Positions 28,727 to 37,885 of a DNA stretch of 64,000 bases are shown here, in pieces; the stretch's first letter is position 1, and each line of letters begins with the position of its first letter. The stretch covers positions 248,001 to 312,000 of the forward strand of contig NZ_VFTZ01000004.1 in NCBI RefSeq assembly GCF_006440775.1, read 5' to 3'. The notes below the pieces were generated by a model. That model made no database searches. It had not been told where the DNA came from and saw only the letters and a list, made by a program, of their open reading frames with translations. Source of the DNA: Mesorhizobium sp. B2-7-2 (GTDB lineage: Bacteria; Pseudomonadota; Alphaproteobacteria; Rhizobiales; Rhizobiaceae). The translations under genes and the position numbers were made by a program.

Positions 28727-29347
28727 ATGTACACCCCTCCCGCCTTCCGCGATGATGATATGGATTTCCTGCGGGCGAGCGTCCGCGCATCTCCTCTGGC
28801 GAACTTCGTCACCGCGACGGCCGAGGGACTCTTCGCCTCGCCGCTGCCCCTCTTGCTTGATGAAAGCGAGGGCGAGCACGGCGTGATCTACGGCCATCTC
28901 GCCAAGGCCAATCCACAGTGCCGTGTTCCCCCGCTGGGCGACGGTCTGGCCATCTTCATGGGGCCGGAAGCTTACGTGACCCCGGCGTGGTATGCGACCA
29001 AACAGGAAACCGGGAAGGTTGTGCCTACCTGGAATTACGTCACCGTCCACGCCTATGGCCCGGTCGAGTTCTTCGAGGACACCGGGAGGCTGCTGGAGGC
29101 CGTGAATCGCCTGACCGACCACCAAGAGGGTGAGCGCGTCTCGCCCTGGGCGGTGTCGGATGCGCCGTCGGATTTCGTGCAGGCCCAACTCCGCGGAATT
29201 GTGGGTCTGCGCATGTCGATCACGAGGATCGAGGGCAAGCGCAAGATGAGCCAGAATCGGAACGCGGCCGACCGTGCCGGAGTGGCTGCGGGCCTCGCAG
29301 CGAGCGAGCGGGCATCTGACCGTGAGGTCGCCTCCTTCATCCCTTAG
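28727..29347 (+). CDS. PaiB-type FMN-binding negative transcriptional regulator
   Basis: A 206-residue protein starting MYTPPAFRDDDMDFLRA and with TATAEGLFASPLPLLLDE, GVIYGHLAKANPQ, YVTPAWYATKQETGKVVPTWNY and GLRMSITRIEGKRKMSQNR, which are the successive motifs of the PaiB family (split-barrel FMN-binding fold). PaiB was named as a repressor of sporulation and protease genes in Bacillus; in proteobacteria the role is unclear and an oxidoreductase-like function is possible. GGAG lies at a usable distance before the ATG. A fragment of a LysE-type exporter gene starts 29 bases downstream, a pairing often seen with PaiB. Confidence 0.9.
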   Translation: MYTPPAFRDDDMDFLRASVRASPLANFVTATAEGLFASPLPLLLDESEGEHGVIYGHLAKANPQCRVPPLGDGLAIFMGPEAYVTPAWYATKQETGKVVPTWNYVTVHAYGPVEFFEDTGRLLEAVNRLTDHQEGERVSPWAVSDAPSDFVQAQLRGIVGLRMSITRIEGKRKMSQNRNAADRAGVAAGLAASERASDREVASFIP

Positions 29348-29376
29348 CAACATAAACTTCGTTGGTATCGACCACC

Positions 29377-29560
29377 ATGACAAATTTGACGCAACTCGCC
29401 CCACGCCTTGCCGCGGCTTTTGTGCTGGCGATAACGCCTGGTGCTCGGCGACTCTATGTTGTCGCCCGCAGTCTCGCCGGCGGTCGCCCCGATTGCGTTC
29501 AATACGCTCGCCGACGCGTTGGCCTTGTGCCCAGAGCCATTAAAGGCCGCACAGCAGCGC
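29377..29560 (+). pseudogene. LysE family exporter, N-terminal fragment
   Basis: From the ATG at 29377 the frame reads APRLAAAFVLAITPGA and LYVVARSLAGGR, matching the first transmembrane segment and the P-G-P loop region of LysE/RhtB amino-acid exporters. Similarity is lost near 29500 and no further membrane segments follow, so about 150 residues are missing. It probably formed an operon with the PaiB gene. Confidence 0.55.
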
Positions 29561-29759
29561 GTCCTGGATTGAATCAGAGCCTGAGGGAGAGGTCGGGGAG
29601 GCCCTATGATTGCACTGGCCGTCCACCTCGCTACGGCGGAGCAGCCGGCCACATCAGTTTGGCTCCGGAGCGGTTCAGCATCCTTGCGGCCTGGTACTCA
29701 CTCTGCAGAAGCGGCTGGGTAGGCTGGATCCATCTTCGGTCATTTCGCTTAGCAGATGA

Positions 29760-30755
29760 ATGTCTCAAGAGGCGCGGTGGTACCCGTTGCGTGAAAGTCG
29801 GCTCACAATGATAGACAATCCTATGAATAGAGAGCGGGTGACTTCGACCGGCTCGCCTCCCTATGCCGAACATTTCGGCCTTGAAAATCGAGAAACGGCC
29901 AGTGAGCCGCGAATGGCGGCCGCCTTGATGAAAGAACGCCACTCCGTGCGCCTGGCGCCGCTTCGGTTTGCGCTCGACCATATGGCGACACCTGGGCTTG
30001 ACGTCATGACGTTCCTCGCACTCGCCCGCGATCTCGGTCTGACCGACGTGCAAGTCCGGACTAATCCTTGCAGCAAGGCTGTTGTGCGCGGCAAGCCGTC
30101 GGCGGATATCCGGGCTGCCGCTGCCGAAGCGGGAGTCACGATTATCTCAGTCAACGCCTTGCAGCGATTCGACGAGTGGACTCCCGCCCGCAAAGCCGAG
30201 GCCAGCAAGCTCGCCGATTATGCGGCCGCCTGCGGCGCCCAGGCGCTCATGCTGGTGCCGGTGAACGACGGTTCGCGGTCCGCCAATGCCGAGCGCCAAG
30301 GCAATCTCCGCGTCGCCTTAAAGGCGCTAAAGCCAATACTTCAGTCGCGGGGTCTCGTTGGGTATATCGAGCCGCTTGGGTTCCAGACCTCCTCACTTCG
30401 GTCGAAAAAAGAAGCGGCTAGCGCCATTGCCTCGGTTGATGGCCAGTCCGCCTTCCGGCTTGTCCACGATACATTCCACCACACGCTTGCCAGCGAGACG
30501 TCCTTCTTCTGCGACTTGACCGGTCTCGTGCACATTTCGAGCATAAACGATCCAACCTTCTGGATTCGCCCGGATCGCATCCTGGGCGGCTCGGACAATT
30601 GCAGCCAAATCCGGACGCTACTCGATGGCGGCTATTCGGGCCCCTTCTCCTTTGAGCTTGTGGAGGAGGTCCATGCGTTAAATGACTTTGCAGGCGCATT
30701 TGCCGCCAGCATCGATCTCATCCGACGCGGGCTTCTCAGGCGAGTTCCGGTTTGA
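29760..30755 (+). CDS. TIM-barrel sugar phosphate isomerase/epimerase family protein, copy 1
   Basis: Up to 331 residues; the conserved part (from about residue 60) is a xylose-isomerase-like TIM barrel: FALDHMATPGLDVMTFLALA, GVTIISVNALQRFDEW, ASKLADYAAACGAQALMLVPVN, YIEPLGFQ, FRLVHDTFHHTL and GPFSFELVEE hold the Glu, Asp and His positions that bind the metal in this family. Substrates range from inosose to hydroxypyruvate; none can be assigned. The start is uncertain: ATGs at 29760, 29809 and 29928 are possible and no strong ribosome binding site decides; similarity to the second copy (48820-49737) begins near residue 53. This copy is alone, next to decayed genes. Confidence 0.78.
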   Translation: MSQEARWYPLRESRLTMIDNPMNRERVTSTGSPPYAEHFGLENRETASEPRMAAALMKERHSVRLAPLRFALDHMATPGLDVMTFLALARDLGLTDVQVRTNPCSKAVVRGKPSADIRAAAAEAGVTIISVNALQRFDEWTPARKAEASKLADYAAACGAQALMLVPVNDGSRSANAERQGNLRVALKALKPILQSRGLVGYIEPLGFQTSSLRSKKEAASAIASVDGQSAFRLVHDTFHHTLASETSFFCDLTGLVHISSINDPTFWIRPDRILGGSDNCSQIRTLLDGGYSGPFSFELVEEVHALNDFAGAFAASIDLIRRGLLRRVPV

Positions 30756-31576
30756 GGCGCGGAGGCAATTGAGCGGAGAAGTCATTGGAGATCGCTCCTG
30801 TGCCCTGATCATGCAGGTGCTTTGCGGGTCGCCATTGTTTCAAGACTGGCCATGGACCGCCTTGGGCGGCCCTGCCAAGTAGATGGGTCGGCAAGGCGAA
30901 ACCTTGGATCTGGTGCTGAGGGGGCGGGCTATCGAAACTTTTGTGTTAGACCATGTCTGATTGAGGGGCGAACATTAGCGTAGCCCGATCTAAGTCAAGC
31001 GAGCTTGCGCCCAGCCGATTTGGGGTTTCTTCAGCACTGCCTCGCAACGTCCGGGGTTCAGCTCAAAGACATCGATCGTGTGTCGTTCCACGCTGCCGAA
31101 GCGAATGTAACCCCCGCTCGATAAAGGCCTCGAGCCCGACGCTTCAATCCCTTTCACGCCAACCCCCCCCTACGCCGCTCGCTCACTGCCGCGCTGTTGA
31201 GCGCGCGCTCGCGAGCGGCTTCTCCCGTCGAGTTACACCGTCCCGGCACGTGACCCGCAGAACTGACAGACAGATTGGATCGGCTCTTGAGCAGTTCCTT
31301 TCAGTTCGTACCCCTGCCGTCGATGCACAATCAAAGACACGATAGATAGTTTTTGCATGCTGCGGACTCCGCCACCTGGTCGATATCGAGAGATGGCATA
31401 GTGCCTACTTGCTTCTAGGTACTCGCAGGAATCGTTATGGTCCGCGGTGTACGTCACCAACAGGTCTTGCTCGGGCGGTCGGATGCATATAGCTCGACTG
31501 CAGAAGAATCGGCCGGACCTTCACCCGTCGCCTGCCGCGACTTCCAGCGCAATTCGTTTTCAACAAGGAACTACCT
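30756..31576. other. stretch without recognisable genes
   Basis: No convincing gene. Around 31010-31140 the minus strand contains a short protein-like phrase (RFGSVERHTIDVFELNP) that I cannot place. The remainder has only short contradictory frames. Confidence 0.4.
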
Positions 31577-32251
31577 ATGAGGCGGCAGCCCCCGGCATTC
31601 ACGGTCGAGATAAGACAGAAGCGCAGTTCTCAAAAGCGAAGTGGTTCCATCTGGAGCGGTGTCGATCTTACCGCAGCAACGGCCGAGACAAGAAGAGAAC
31701 TCGAGGAGATGGATCTGCCAAATCATCGACTTGTTGACTCAAGCGTCGTAGCGCTTGATGCTGAACACAGGCACAAACCGCGAGCGGAGCATCTCATGGC
31801 AAATTCCCTGGACGCTGAACCAGTAACAACTACAACCCAACCGGCAGCCAAAGTGGAGATGCCTGAAAAGAAGAAGGCCAAACGGTCGCCGAAGGCGAAG
31901 GCTGAGCCTAGGCCAGCTGCTCGGAAGAATGCCAGCGCGGCGTCTAAGGCGGAGGAAGCACCAGCAGCGACGACCGGACGTAAGACCTACTCTGAAAAGG
32001 AGCGCGCCGAGATGCTCGCCCTCATACAAAAGTCTATCAGTGGCGGCGCCACCCACAAGAGCGCCGTAAAGCAGGCCGGCATCTCGGAACAGACCTACTA
32101 TCAATGGAAGAAAGCTACGCCGCCGGCGCCGGTTGGTGACGATCTGAAGGACCTCGTCGCGCTTGAGGAAGAAAACAAGCGACTGAAGAGCCTGCTCGCG
32201 GAACGCCTGCGCAAGGAGAACGCGGAACTGAAGAGGAAGCTCGGGCTTTAG
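31577..32251 (+). CDS. SyrB-like transcriptional regulator
   Basis: A 224-residue very basic protein. The first 75 residues are variable; a Lys/Ala/Pro-rich linker (KKKAKRSPKAKAEPRPAARK) leads to the conserved C-terminal part: RKTYSEKERAEMLALIQKSI, GGATHKSAVKQAGISEQTYY, QWKK, which is a transposase-like helix-turn-helix, and a terminal coiled coil (LEEENKRLKSLLAERLRKEN). This order matches SyrB, which in Sinorhizobium meliloti acts upstream of syrM in exopolysaccharide and nod control. AAGGA lies eight bases before the ATG. No syrM is seen in the window. An orphan transposase OrfA of IS3 type is an alternative, since it shares this helix-turn-helix, but the linker and the lack of OrfB favour SyrB. 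Confidence 0.75.
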   Translation: MRRQPPAFTVEIRQKRSSQKRSGSIWSGVDLTAATAETRRELEEMDLPNHRLVDSSVVALDAEHRHKPRAEHLMANSLDAEPVTTTTQPAAKVEMPEKKKAKRSPKAKAEPRPAARKNASAASKAEEAPAATTGRKTYSEKERAEMLALIQKSISGGATHKSAVKQAGISEQTYYQWKKATPPAPVGDDLKDLVALEEENKRLKSLLAERLRKENAELKRKLGL

Positions 32252-32410
32252 TAATCCTGAATCGCGGATCGGAGCGCCAGAATTCTTGTCCGACGCCCGC
32301 TATCCGAGAGGTCGTAGTTTACGCGTCTGCGCTTCCCAAGGACCTGAACGCAAGTCGAAGAGCATTTGCGTCAGGCACTGCCCACCGTATTGCGGGGCAA
32401 ACAAGCAAAA

Positions 32411-32434
32411 GGCCGCCCGTTGTTCCGGGCGGCC
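32411..32434 (-). terminator. rho-independent terminator after the RND gene
   Basis: A nine-base perfect stem (GGCCGCCCG / CGGGCGGCC) with a six-base loop is followed on the minus strand by CCTTTTGC and on the + strand by TTTG. It lies 26 bases after the end of the RND permease gene and about 160 bases after syrB, so it may stop transcription from both sides. Confidence 0.8.
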
Positions 32435-32460
32435 TTTGCCATTCAAATCATGCAGCGTGC

Positions 32461-35400
32461 CTATTCGGCGGCTTTCGGGAAGGCGATCGCTGGTTCCGGA
32501 CCGGCATCCGCTTTTTGCGCATCCGACGAGATCTCACCCTTGCCGCGCCGGTACAGCCGGCTGAACAAGCCGCGCCGTGCGCCCGGCTTGATCTTGGCGC
32601 GGGTGAACACCATCAGCATCGAGGGTGTCACCACCAGCGTCAGCACCGTCGCGAAGGACAGGCCGAAGACGATCGCCGAGGACAGCGAAATCCACCATTG
32701 CGTCGACGGCGCGTTGATCGTCGTCTCGTGGTGGAAGATTTCCAGCCCAAGGCCAAAGGCGATCGGCAGCACGCCGAGAATGGCCGATACCGCCGTCAGC
32801 ACCACCGGGCGCGCGCGCTCGCGGCAGGTCTGCAGCACGGCCTCCATCTTGTCCCAGCCCTCTTCGCGCAGCCGGTCATAGGTGTCGATCAGCACGATGT
32901 TGTTGTTCACCACCACGCCGGCCAGAGCGATGACGCCGATGCCCGACATGACGATGCCGAACGTCTCGCCTGTTATCAGCAGTCCGAGGAACACGCCGAT
33001 CGTCGCCATGACCACGCAGGACAGCACCAGCCAGACGCTGGTGAATTTGTTGAACTGCATCAGCAGCACCAGGAAGATCAGGAAGATCGCCGCCCCGAAG
33101 GCCTTGCCAAGGAAGGCGCTGGCCTCGGCGCTGTCTTCGTTCGAGCCGGCCAGCTTCCAACGTATGCCGCTGCCGAGATCCATCCCGGAGACGGCCTTGG
33201 TGACCTCCGCCTGCACGGCCGCGACCTGGGCGCCTGCGGCAACGTTTGCCTGGACGACCACCGTGCGCGCGCCGTCGATACGGTTGAGGATACCGACCGT
33301 CGGCTCCGGCTTGCGCACGACGAAATTCGAGATCGGCACCGAGCCTTGCGAGGTCTGCACCCTGAGCTCGTCGAGCGTCGACAGCGTGCGCCGGTCTTCC
33401 GGCAGACGCAGCCTGATGTCGACGGCGTCGTCGGCGCCGGCAGGCCGGTATTCCGAAAGCTTCAGCCCGTTGGTCACCAGTTGCACCACTGTGCCGACAG
33501 CGGTTGGGCTGATGCCATATTGCGCTGCCTTGGCACGGTCGACCTCGAGCGCCCAGTCGACGCCGGGCGGCGGGAGGCCGTCGGAAATGTCGATGACGCC
33601 AGGCACCTTGCCGATGCGTGCCGCAACCGCGCGCGCTTTGTCGTCGAGCCCCTTGGGGTCGACGGCCGAAAGCCTGATCTGGATCGGCTTGCCCGTCTGC
33701 GGGCCGGCTTCCGGAACGCGAACCTCGACGTCGACGCCTGGAATGCCGGCCATGACGCCACGCAAATCGTTCAGGATATCGTTGGCCGATTTGCGCTCGC
33801 GCCAGTCGATGAATTCATACTGGATGACGCCGACGACGTCCTCGGACACATCCTGGCCGCCGCCCTGCGTCTTGCCGACACGGGTATAGACAGACTTCAC
33901 GCCCGGCCAGCCGAGCAGCCGGTTTTCCGCCGTCTTGGTGGCCGCGTCCATTTCGGCAAGCGAAAGATTGCCGCGGGCGTGGACATAGAGCAGGCCGTAG
34001 TCAGGCTCGACATTCGGGAAGAATTCGACGCCGGCGCCGAATTTCGAATAGGCGTAGCCCACGCCAAACAACAGCGCCACGGTGAGGACAAGCACGGTGA
34101 TGGGATAATGCACCGCCTGCTTGACCACGGCCATGTACCAGCCGTCGCGATTGTCGTCGGGGTGATGGGCGGGCGCCTTGGCGAATATGGCGCCCAGCGT
34201 CGGTGCGAAGACCAGCGCATAGAGCATCGAGGCCGAGAGCGTCACGATCAGCGTGATCGGCATATATTTCATGAAGTCGCCGATGATGCCCGGCCAGAAC
34301 AACAGCGGTGAGAAGGCGGCAATGCGCGTCATCGTCGCCGCGATGACCGGGCCAGCCATGCGCTTGGCGGCAAGCGCGAACGCTTGCTCCTTCGGCATGC
34401 CCTCGCTCATGCGTCGCTCGGCGAACTCGGTGACGATGATGGCATCGTCGACCAGCATGCCGACAGCCAGGATGAGGCTGAACAGCACGATCATGTTGAT
34501 CGTGTAGCCCATCATCGCCAGCAACAGGATGCCGATCAGGAAGGATGAGGGGATGGCCAATCCGATCAGCAGCGAGGCACGACCCGACAGCGCGTAGAGG
34601 ATGACGATGAACACCAGGATGACGGCGATCATGACGTGGTTCTGCAGATCGCCGAGCAACTGGTTGACGAAGACCGACTTGTCCTGCGTGTAGGTGACGT
34701 TCATGCCTTGCGGCATCGTCTTGACGTAGGCGTCGGACACCTCCCTGACCTTGGCGAGCGTGTCGATCAGATTGGCGCCGATGCGCTTCTTGACTTCGAT
34801 GGCGATGGCCGGCTTGCCATTGAGGCGCGTGATCGTCGTGGCATCGGCGAAGGTCGAGCGGATCGTCGCGATGTCCTTGGCCTGCACCACGGCATTGGGG
34901 CCGGCGACCACGGGCAAGGCCGCCACGTCCTCGGGCGTCTCGATCAGTGACGGCACCTTGACGGCGTATTTGCCTTCCGAGCCTTCGATATTGCCGGCGG
35001 CGACCAGACTGTTGGAGGCACCGACAGCGCCGATCAGCTGATCGAGTTGCAACCCGTAGGACGACAGTTTCATCGGATCGATGACGACTTCGACAAGATC
35101 GTCGCGCGAACCCTGCAACGAGCCCTCCAGGACGCCTGGCACTTCCTCGATGCGGTCGCGCAACTCGCGCGCCGCGGCGGCTAGCACGCGTTCGGGCAAT
35201 TCGCCCGACAGGGTGACGACGAGGACGGGGAATTCGGAGATGTTGACTTCGGTAACGACCGGCTCTTCGGCCGCCTGCGGCAGGTCGGCCTTGCCGTCCT
35301 GGACCTTGGAGCGCGTGTCCTGCAAGGCCGTCGCCAGATTTGTCTGCGGCTGGAACTCGACCAGCACATAGCCGCCGCCCTGGAAGGCGGCCGAGCGCAT

Positions 35401-35637
35401 TTCCTTGAGGCCTTTCAGGCTCTTCAGCTTGCTTTCCATCGGCCGCAGCAGAAGGCGCTCCGAATCCTCCGGCGAAATGCCCTGATAGATCAGGCTGATA
35501 TACATCATCGGAATCGGAACGTCGGGCTCGGCTTCCTTCGGCGTCGACTGATAGGCGACCCAGCCGGCGAGCAGAAGGAAGACGAGGACCGAAATGGTCA
35601 GGCGGGCATTGTTGATTGCGAGTCTGACGATATCCAT
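32461..35637 (-). CDS. RND family efflux permease (AcrB/NolG-like)
   Basis: A 1058-residue inner-membrane proton-driven pump. The usual topology is readable: one N-terminal segment (NNARLTISVLVFLLLAGWVAY), a first periplasmic loop, a block of membrane helices with VIIVTEFAERRM and GMLVDDAIIVTE, the charged pair on the fourth helix (AVGMLVDDAI), a second large periplasmic loop and the last helix block (GVVVNNNIVLIDTYDRL). It follows its membrane fusion partner by 80 bases in the same direction. Both lie downstream of nodH; in S. meliloti the symbiotic pump NolFGHI is of this type, so a NolG-like role in secretion of flavonoid or Nod-factor related compounds is possible, but an ordinary multidrug pump cannot be excluded. 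A strong terminator follows. Confidence 0.9.
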   Translation of the reverse strand: MDIVRLAINNARLTISVLVFLLLAGWVAYQSTPKEAEPDVPIPMMYISLIYQGISPEDSERLLLRPMESKLKSLKGLKEMRSAAFQGGGYVLVEFQPQTNLATALQDTRSKVQDGKADLPQAAEEPVVTEVNISEFPVLVVTLSGELPERVLAAAARELRDRIEEVPGVLEGSLQGSRDDLVEVVIDPMKLSSYGLQLDQLIGAVGASNSLVAAGNIEGSEGKYAVKVPSLIETPEDVAALPVVAGPNAVVQAKDIATIRSTFADATTITRLNGKPAIAIEVKKRIGANLIDTLAKVREVSDAYVKTMPQGMNVTYTQDKSVFVNQLLGDLQNHVMIAVILVFIVILYALSGRASLLIGLAIPSSFLIGILLLAMMGYTINMIVLFSLILAVGMLVDDAIIVTEFAERRMSEGMPKEQAFALAAKRMAGPVIAATMTRIAAFSPLLFWPGIIGDFMKYMPITLIVTLSASMLYALVFAPTLGAIFAKAPAHHPDDNRDGWYMAVVKQAVHYPITVLVLTVALLFGVGYAYSKFGAGVEFFPNVEPDYGLLYVHARGNLSLAEMDAATKTAENRLLGWPGVKSVYTRVGKTQGGGQDVSEDVVGVIQYEFIDWRERKSANDILNDLRGVMAGIPGVDVEVRVPEAGPQTGKPIQIRLSAVDPKGLDDKARAVAARIGKVPGVIDISDGLPPPGVDWALEVDRAKAAQYGISPTAVGTVVQLVTNGLKLSEYRPAGADDAVDIRLRLPEDRRTLSTLDELRVQTSQGSVPISNFVVRKPEPTVGILNRIDGARTVVVQANVAAGAQVAAVQAEVTKAVSGMDLGSGIRWKLAGSNEDSAEASAFLGKAFGAAIFLIFLVLLMQFNKFTSVWLVLSCVVMATIGVFLGLLITGETFGIVMSGIGVIALAGVVVNNNIVLIDTYDRLREEGWDKMEAVLQTCRERARPVVLTAVSAILGVLPIAFGLGLEIFHHETTINAPSTQWWISLSSAIVFGLSFATVLTLVVTPSMLMVFTRAKIKPGARRGLFSRLYRRGKGEISSDAQKADAGPEPAIAFPKAAE

Positions 35638-35717
35638 GGCTAACGCCTGTTCTTGAATTTCACGAGCTGCGTCGCAGCCAAGTGTCCCCGCCCGGGGTCT
35701 GTCCGCCGTACCCCATG

Positions 35718-36899
35718 CTACTGCGTGCCGGCGGTCGCTTCGCCCAGCAGTTTCTGGATGGTTGCCTGGTCGGCTTCGACCGGCTTGACCTCATCGCCTT
35801 CCTTCACCAGTTCCTGGCCGGCAACGATGATGCGCGCATCGGCAGGGATGCCGCCAAGCACCAAGCCGGTCGGCGTGTCGTCGACGAGGTCGATGGGGAA
35901 GAACGCAACCTTGTTGTCCTTGCCGACGGCACGGATGCCGAGGTCGCCCTTGTCGCCGAGCGTCACCACCGAGCGCGGCAGCAGCACCGCATCGGTCGGC
36001 AGCGCGCTGAGTGCGATTTCCGCCGTCATGCCGGCCGGCACGGAGCCGTCGGCATTGGGGACGGCAACCTCGACGCGGAAGGTGCGGGTCGCCGAAGAGG
36101 CGTCGCGGCTGATGTAGCGCACGGTGCCTTCGACGGTCTGGCCGCTGACCAGCCGTATGGTGGCCTTGTCCCCGAGTTTCAGGTAGCCGAGATCGCGCTC
36201 GCTGACTTCGCCGCGGGCAATCACCGGATCGAGCTTGAGGATGGTTGCCACCTCGCCGCCCTGCATGATGGAACTGCCAAGTTCCACCGGCACCCGGTCG
36301 ATAACGCCGTCGAAGGGCGCCTTCACCTCGTTGCGGTCAAGTTCGGCCTGTGCCGTTTCCAGTTGCGACTGCGCCGAGGTCAGGTTCGAGCGCGCGGTGT
36401 CGAGCTGCAGCTTCGGCAGATTGCCGGTCTTCATCAGCCGCAAGGCTGCGTCCAACTCGGCCTGGCGCTGCACCACCAACTGCTTTGCATTGTCGACCAT
36501 CGAGATCTTTTCTTCCGCCGCAAGCATCAGCACCAGATCCCCCGTCTTGACGTGATCGCCTTGCTTGACAGGCAGCTTGTCGATGACACCGGCGACGCGC
36601 GTCGCCAGCACCGCCCGCTTGTCGGCTTCGGTCAGCCCGGAAATGCGGATGGCGCGTGCATAGGTCTTGCGTGGCGGCGTCACCACCGCAACGGTGCGCA
36701 GCGGTGCCTTCGGCTCGGCTTCAGCCGTCTTCGGCTTGGCCGCGTCCGGCGCCTTGGCCTGTTCGGCTTCGGCTGCCTTGGCTTTGTTGGCGGCTACGCT
36801 GCCGACCGACGAAAACTCGCCTGTCGCCATCCACGCCGCGAAACCAATGAGCACAACAATGGCTGCAAGCTTGTGAAACCTGATGTTGGGCATCGTCAT
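35718..36899 (-). CDS. RND efflux membrane fusion protein (periplasmic adaptor, NolF/AcrA-like)
   Basis: A 393-residue HlyD-type adaptor. Residues 10-30 are a membrane anchor (LAAIVVLIGFAAWMATG), residues about 35-60 an Ala/Lys linker, then AVLATRVAGVIDKLPVKQGDHVKTGDLVL (lipoyl half), the helical hairpin (LVVQRQAELDAALRLM, LETAQAELDRN), VKAPFDGVIDRVPVELGSSI (second lipoyl half) and barrel strands to the C-terminus. It bridges the RND pump to an outer-membrane channel; no TolC gene is present here. GTGGAAAA precedes the ATG. The gene lies 133 bases after nodH, so read-through from the nod operon is possible. Confidence 0.9.
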   Translation of the reverse strand: MTMPNIRFHKLAAIVVLIGFAAWMATGEFSSVGSVAANKAKAAEAEQAKAPDAAKPKTAEAEPKAPLRTVAVVTPPRKTYARAIRISGLTEADKRAVLATRVAGVIDKLPVKQGDHVKTGDLVLMLAAEEKISMVDNAKQLVVQRQAELDAALRLMKTGNLPKLQLDTARSNLTSAQSQLETAQAELDRNEVKAPFDGVIDRVPVELGSSIMQGGEVATILKLDPVIARGEVSERDLGYLKLGDKATIRLVSGQTVEGTVRYISRDASSATRTFRVEVAVPNADGSVPAGMTAEIALSALPTDAVLLPRSVVTLGDKGDLGIRAVGKDNKVAFFPIDLVDDTPTGLVLGGIPADARIIVAGQELVKEGDEVKPVEADQATIQKLLGEATAGTQ

Positions 36900-37031
36900 T
36901 TTTCCACCGCGGGTTCACCTCTGTATGAGGCAAGCGGTCCTCGTTGATGCCGGAGAAGCCAACCCAGGGAAGCGACCACGATCAGATGGCACAGAAGCTA
37001 GGCTGCGACCGTGAACCGAGAACGGCGCCAG

Positions 37032-37769
37032 TCAGAGAGTCCCCGCTTCAAAGAACCGGGCGTAAGGTCCATCCGCGAAGTGGAGCTGCAACTCATCAAA
37101 ATTCTGCACGGTCTGGTCTAGCGCTCGCGTTTCCTGGCGCTGAAGGTTGGCTGGATCAGATAGCTCGATGGTCGGCGCGCCCAGGAAATCCCAAACCTTT
37201 CCTAAGCAAGCAGCGGGCTCGTGAAGGAGGCTCTCGTATTCCACTACGAGCAGCTGGCTCGACGTGAAGGAGTGCTCAATGCGCGCGTGGAAATCGTCCG
37301 CGGCTTTGAAGTAAGCCTCACAGTCAGCGATTGACAATCGGACGCGCGGTGGCCGAGCGGCGTCCGAACTGAATTTCAGCCATTGCCCGCTTTGTCTTGC
37401 CTGTGCAAAGGACCGTAGCGATTCTAATATATTTCGAGTTACGAGAATGACTTTGAGGGCTGGCCAACGAGTCAGTTCGGCAAAAAAAGCTGGGCGTTCG
37501 CGAAATTGGGGTTCATTGATCTTGCAGCCGACATGCGTCACTTTCTTGTAGTCTGGCGTGGGATAGCGCAAGTAGGCTTGTTCGAGGAGCTCACGATCGG
37601 TGCGTAGCAGGCGATCCTTCCCGGGCCAATTGGCATCATACTCATTGAGCAGCTCACCGTTGCTTAGTACCGTCGGATGCTCGTTTAGCAATTCCTCGAG
37701 ATAGTGTGTGCCAGTCCTTGGCATCGCAAGGATCACAAAAGGCTGAGGCGTAGGCGTGGGGTGAGTCAT
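37032..37769 (-). CDS. nodH: NodH sulfotransferase
   Basis: NodH transfers sulfate from PAPS to O-6 of the reducing-end glucosamine of Nod factors, which fixes host range. The 245-residue protein reads like NodH over its whole length: PFVILAMPRTGTHYLEELLNEHP contains the 5'-phosphosulfate loop, GELLNEYDANWP, KVTHVGCKINEPQF, LKVILVTRNILESLRSFAQ (3'-phosphate site), YFKAADDFHARIEHSF and QNFDELQLHF-DGPYARFFE follow in order. It is the sixth gene after nod box 1 and follows nodJ by 116 bases. NodP and NodQ, which make PAPS, are not in this window. The gene appears intact. Confidence 0.94.
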   Translation of the reverse strand: MTHPTPTPQPFVILAMPRTGTHYLEELLNEHPTVLSNGELLNEYDANWPGKDRLLRTDRELLEQAYLRYPTPDYKKVTHVGCKINEPQFRERPAFFAELTRWPALKVILVTRNILESLRSFAQARQSGQWLKFSSDAARPPRVRLSIADCEAYFKAADDFHARIEHSFTSSQLLVVEYESLLHEPAACLGKVWDFLGAPTIELSDPANLQRQETRALDQTVQNFDELQLHFADGPYARFFEAGTL

Positions 37770-37885
37770 TGCTATGTGTTTCCAGCTAGTAGCGGTCGCG
37801 AGGGTTTAGGGCAGACCAGGGCACAACAAGCTCGGCTGCTATGTCTTGAACTGGACTCAATCCTCTCGTGCCGGTCGCAGCAGCA

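Noticed and set aside
32515-34311. 598-codon open frame on the + strand inside the RND gene
   Set aside because: It is antisense to a complete RND permease, is rich in Arg, His and Asp with no motifs, and reflects the high GC third-position bias of the real gene.
35682-36947. 421-codon + strand frame over the membrane fusion gene
   Set aside because: Antisense shadow of a clear HlyD-type adaptor; composition is not protein-like.
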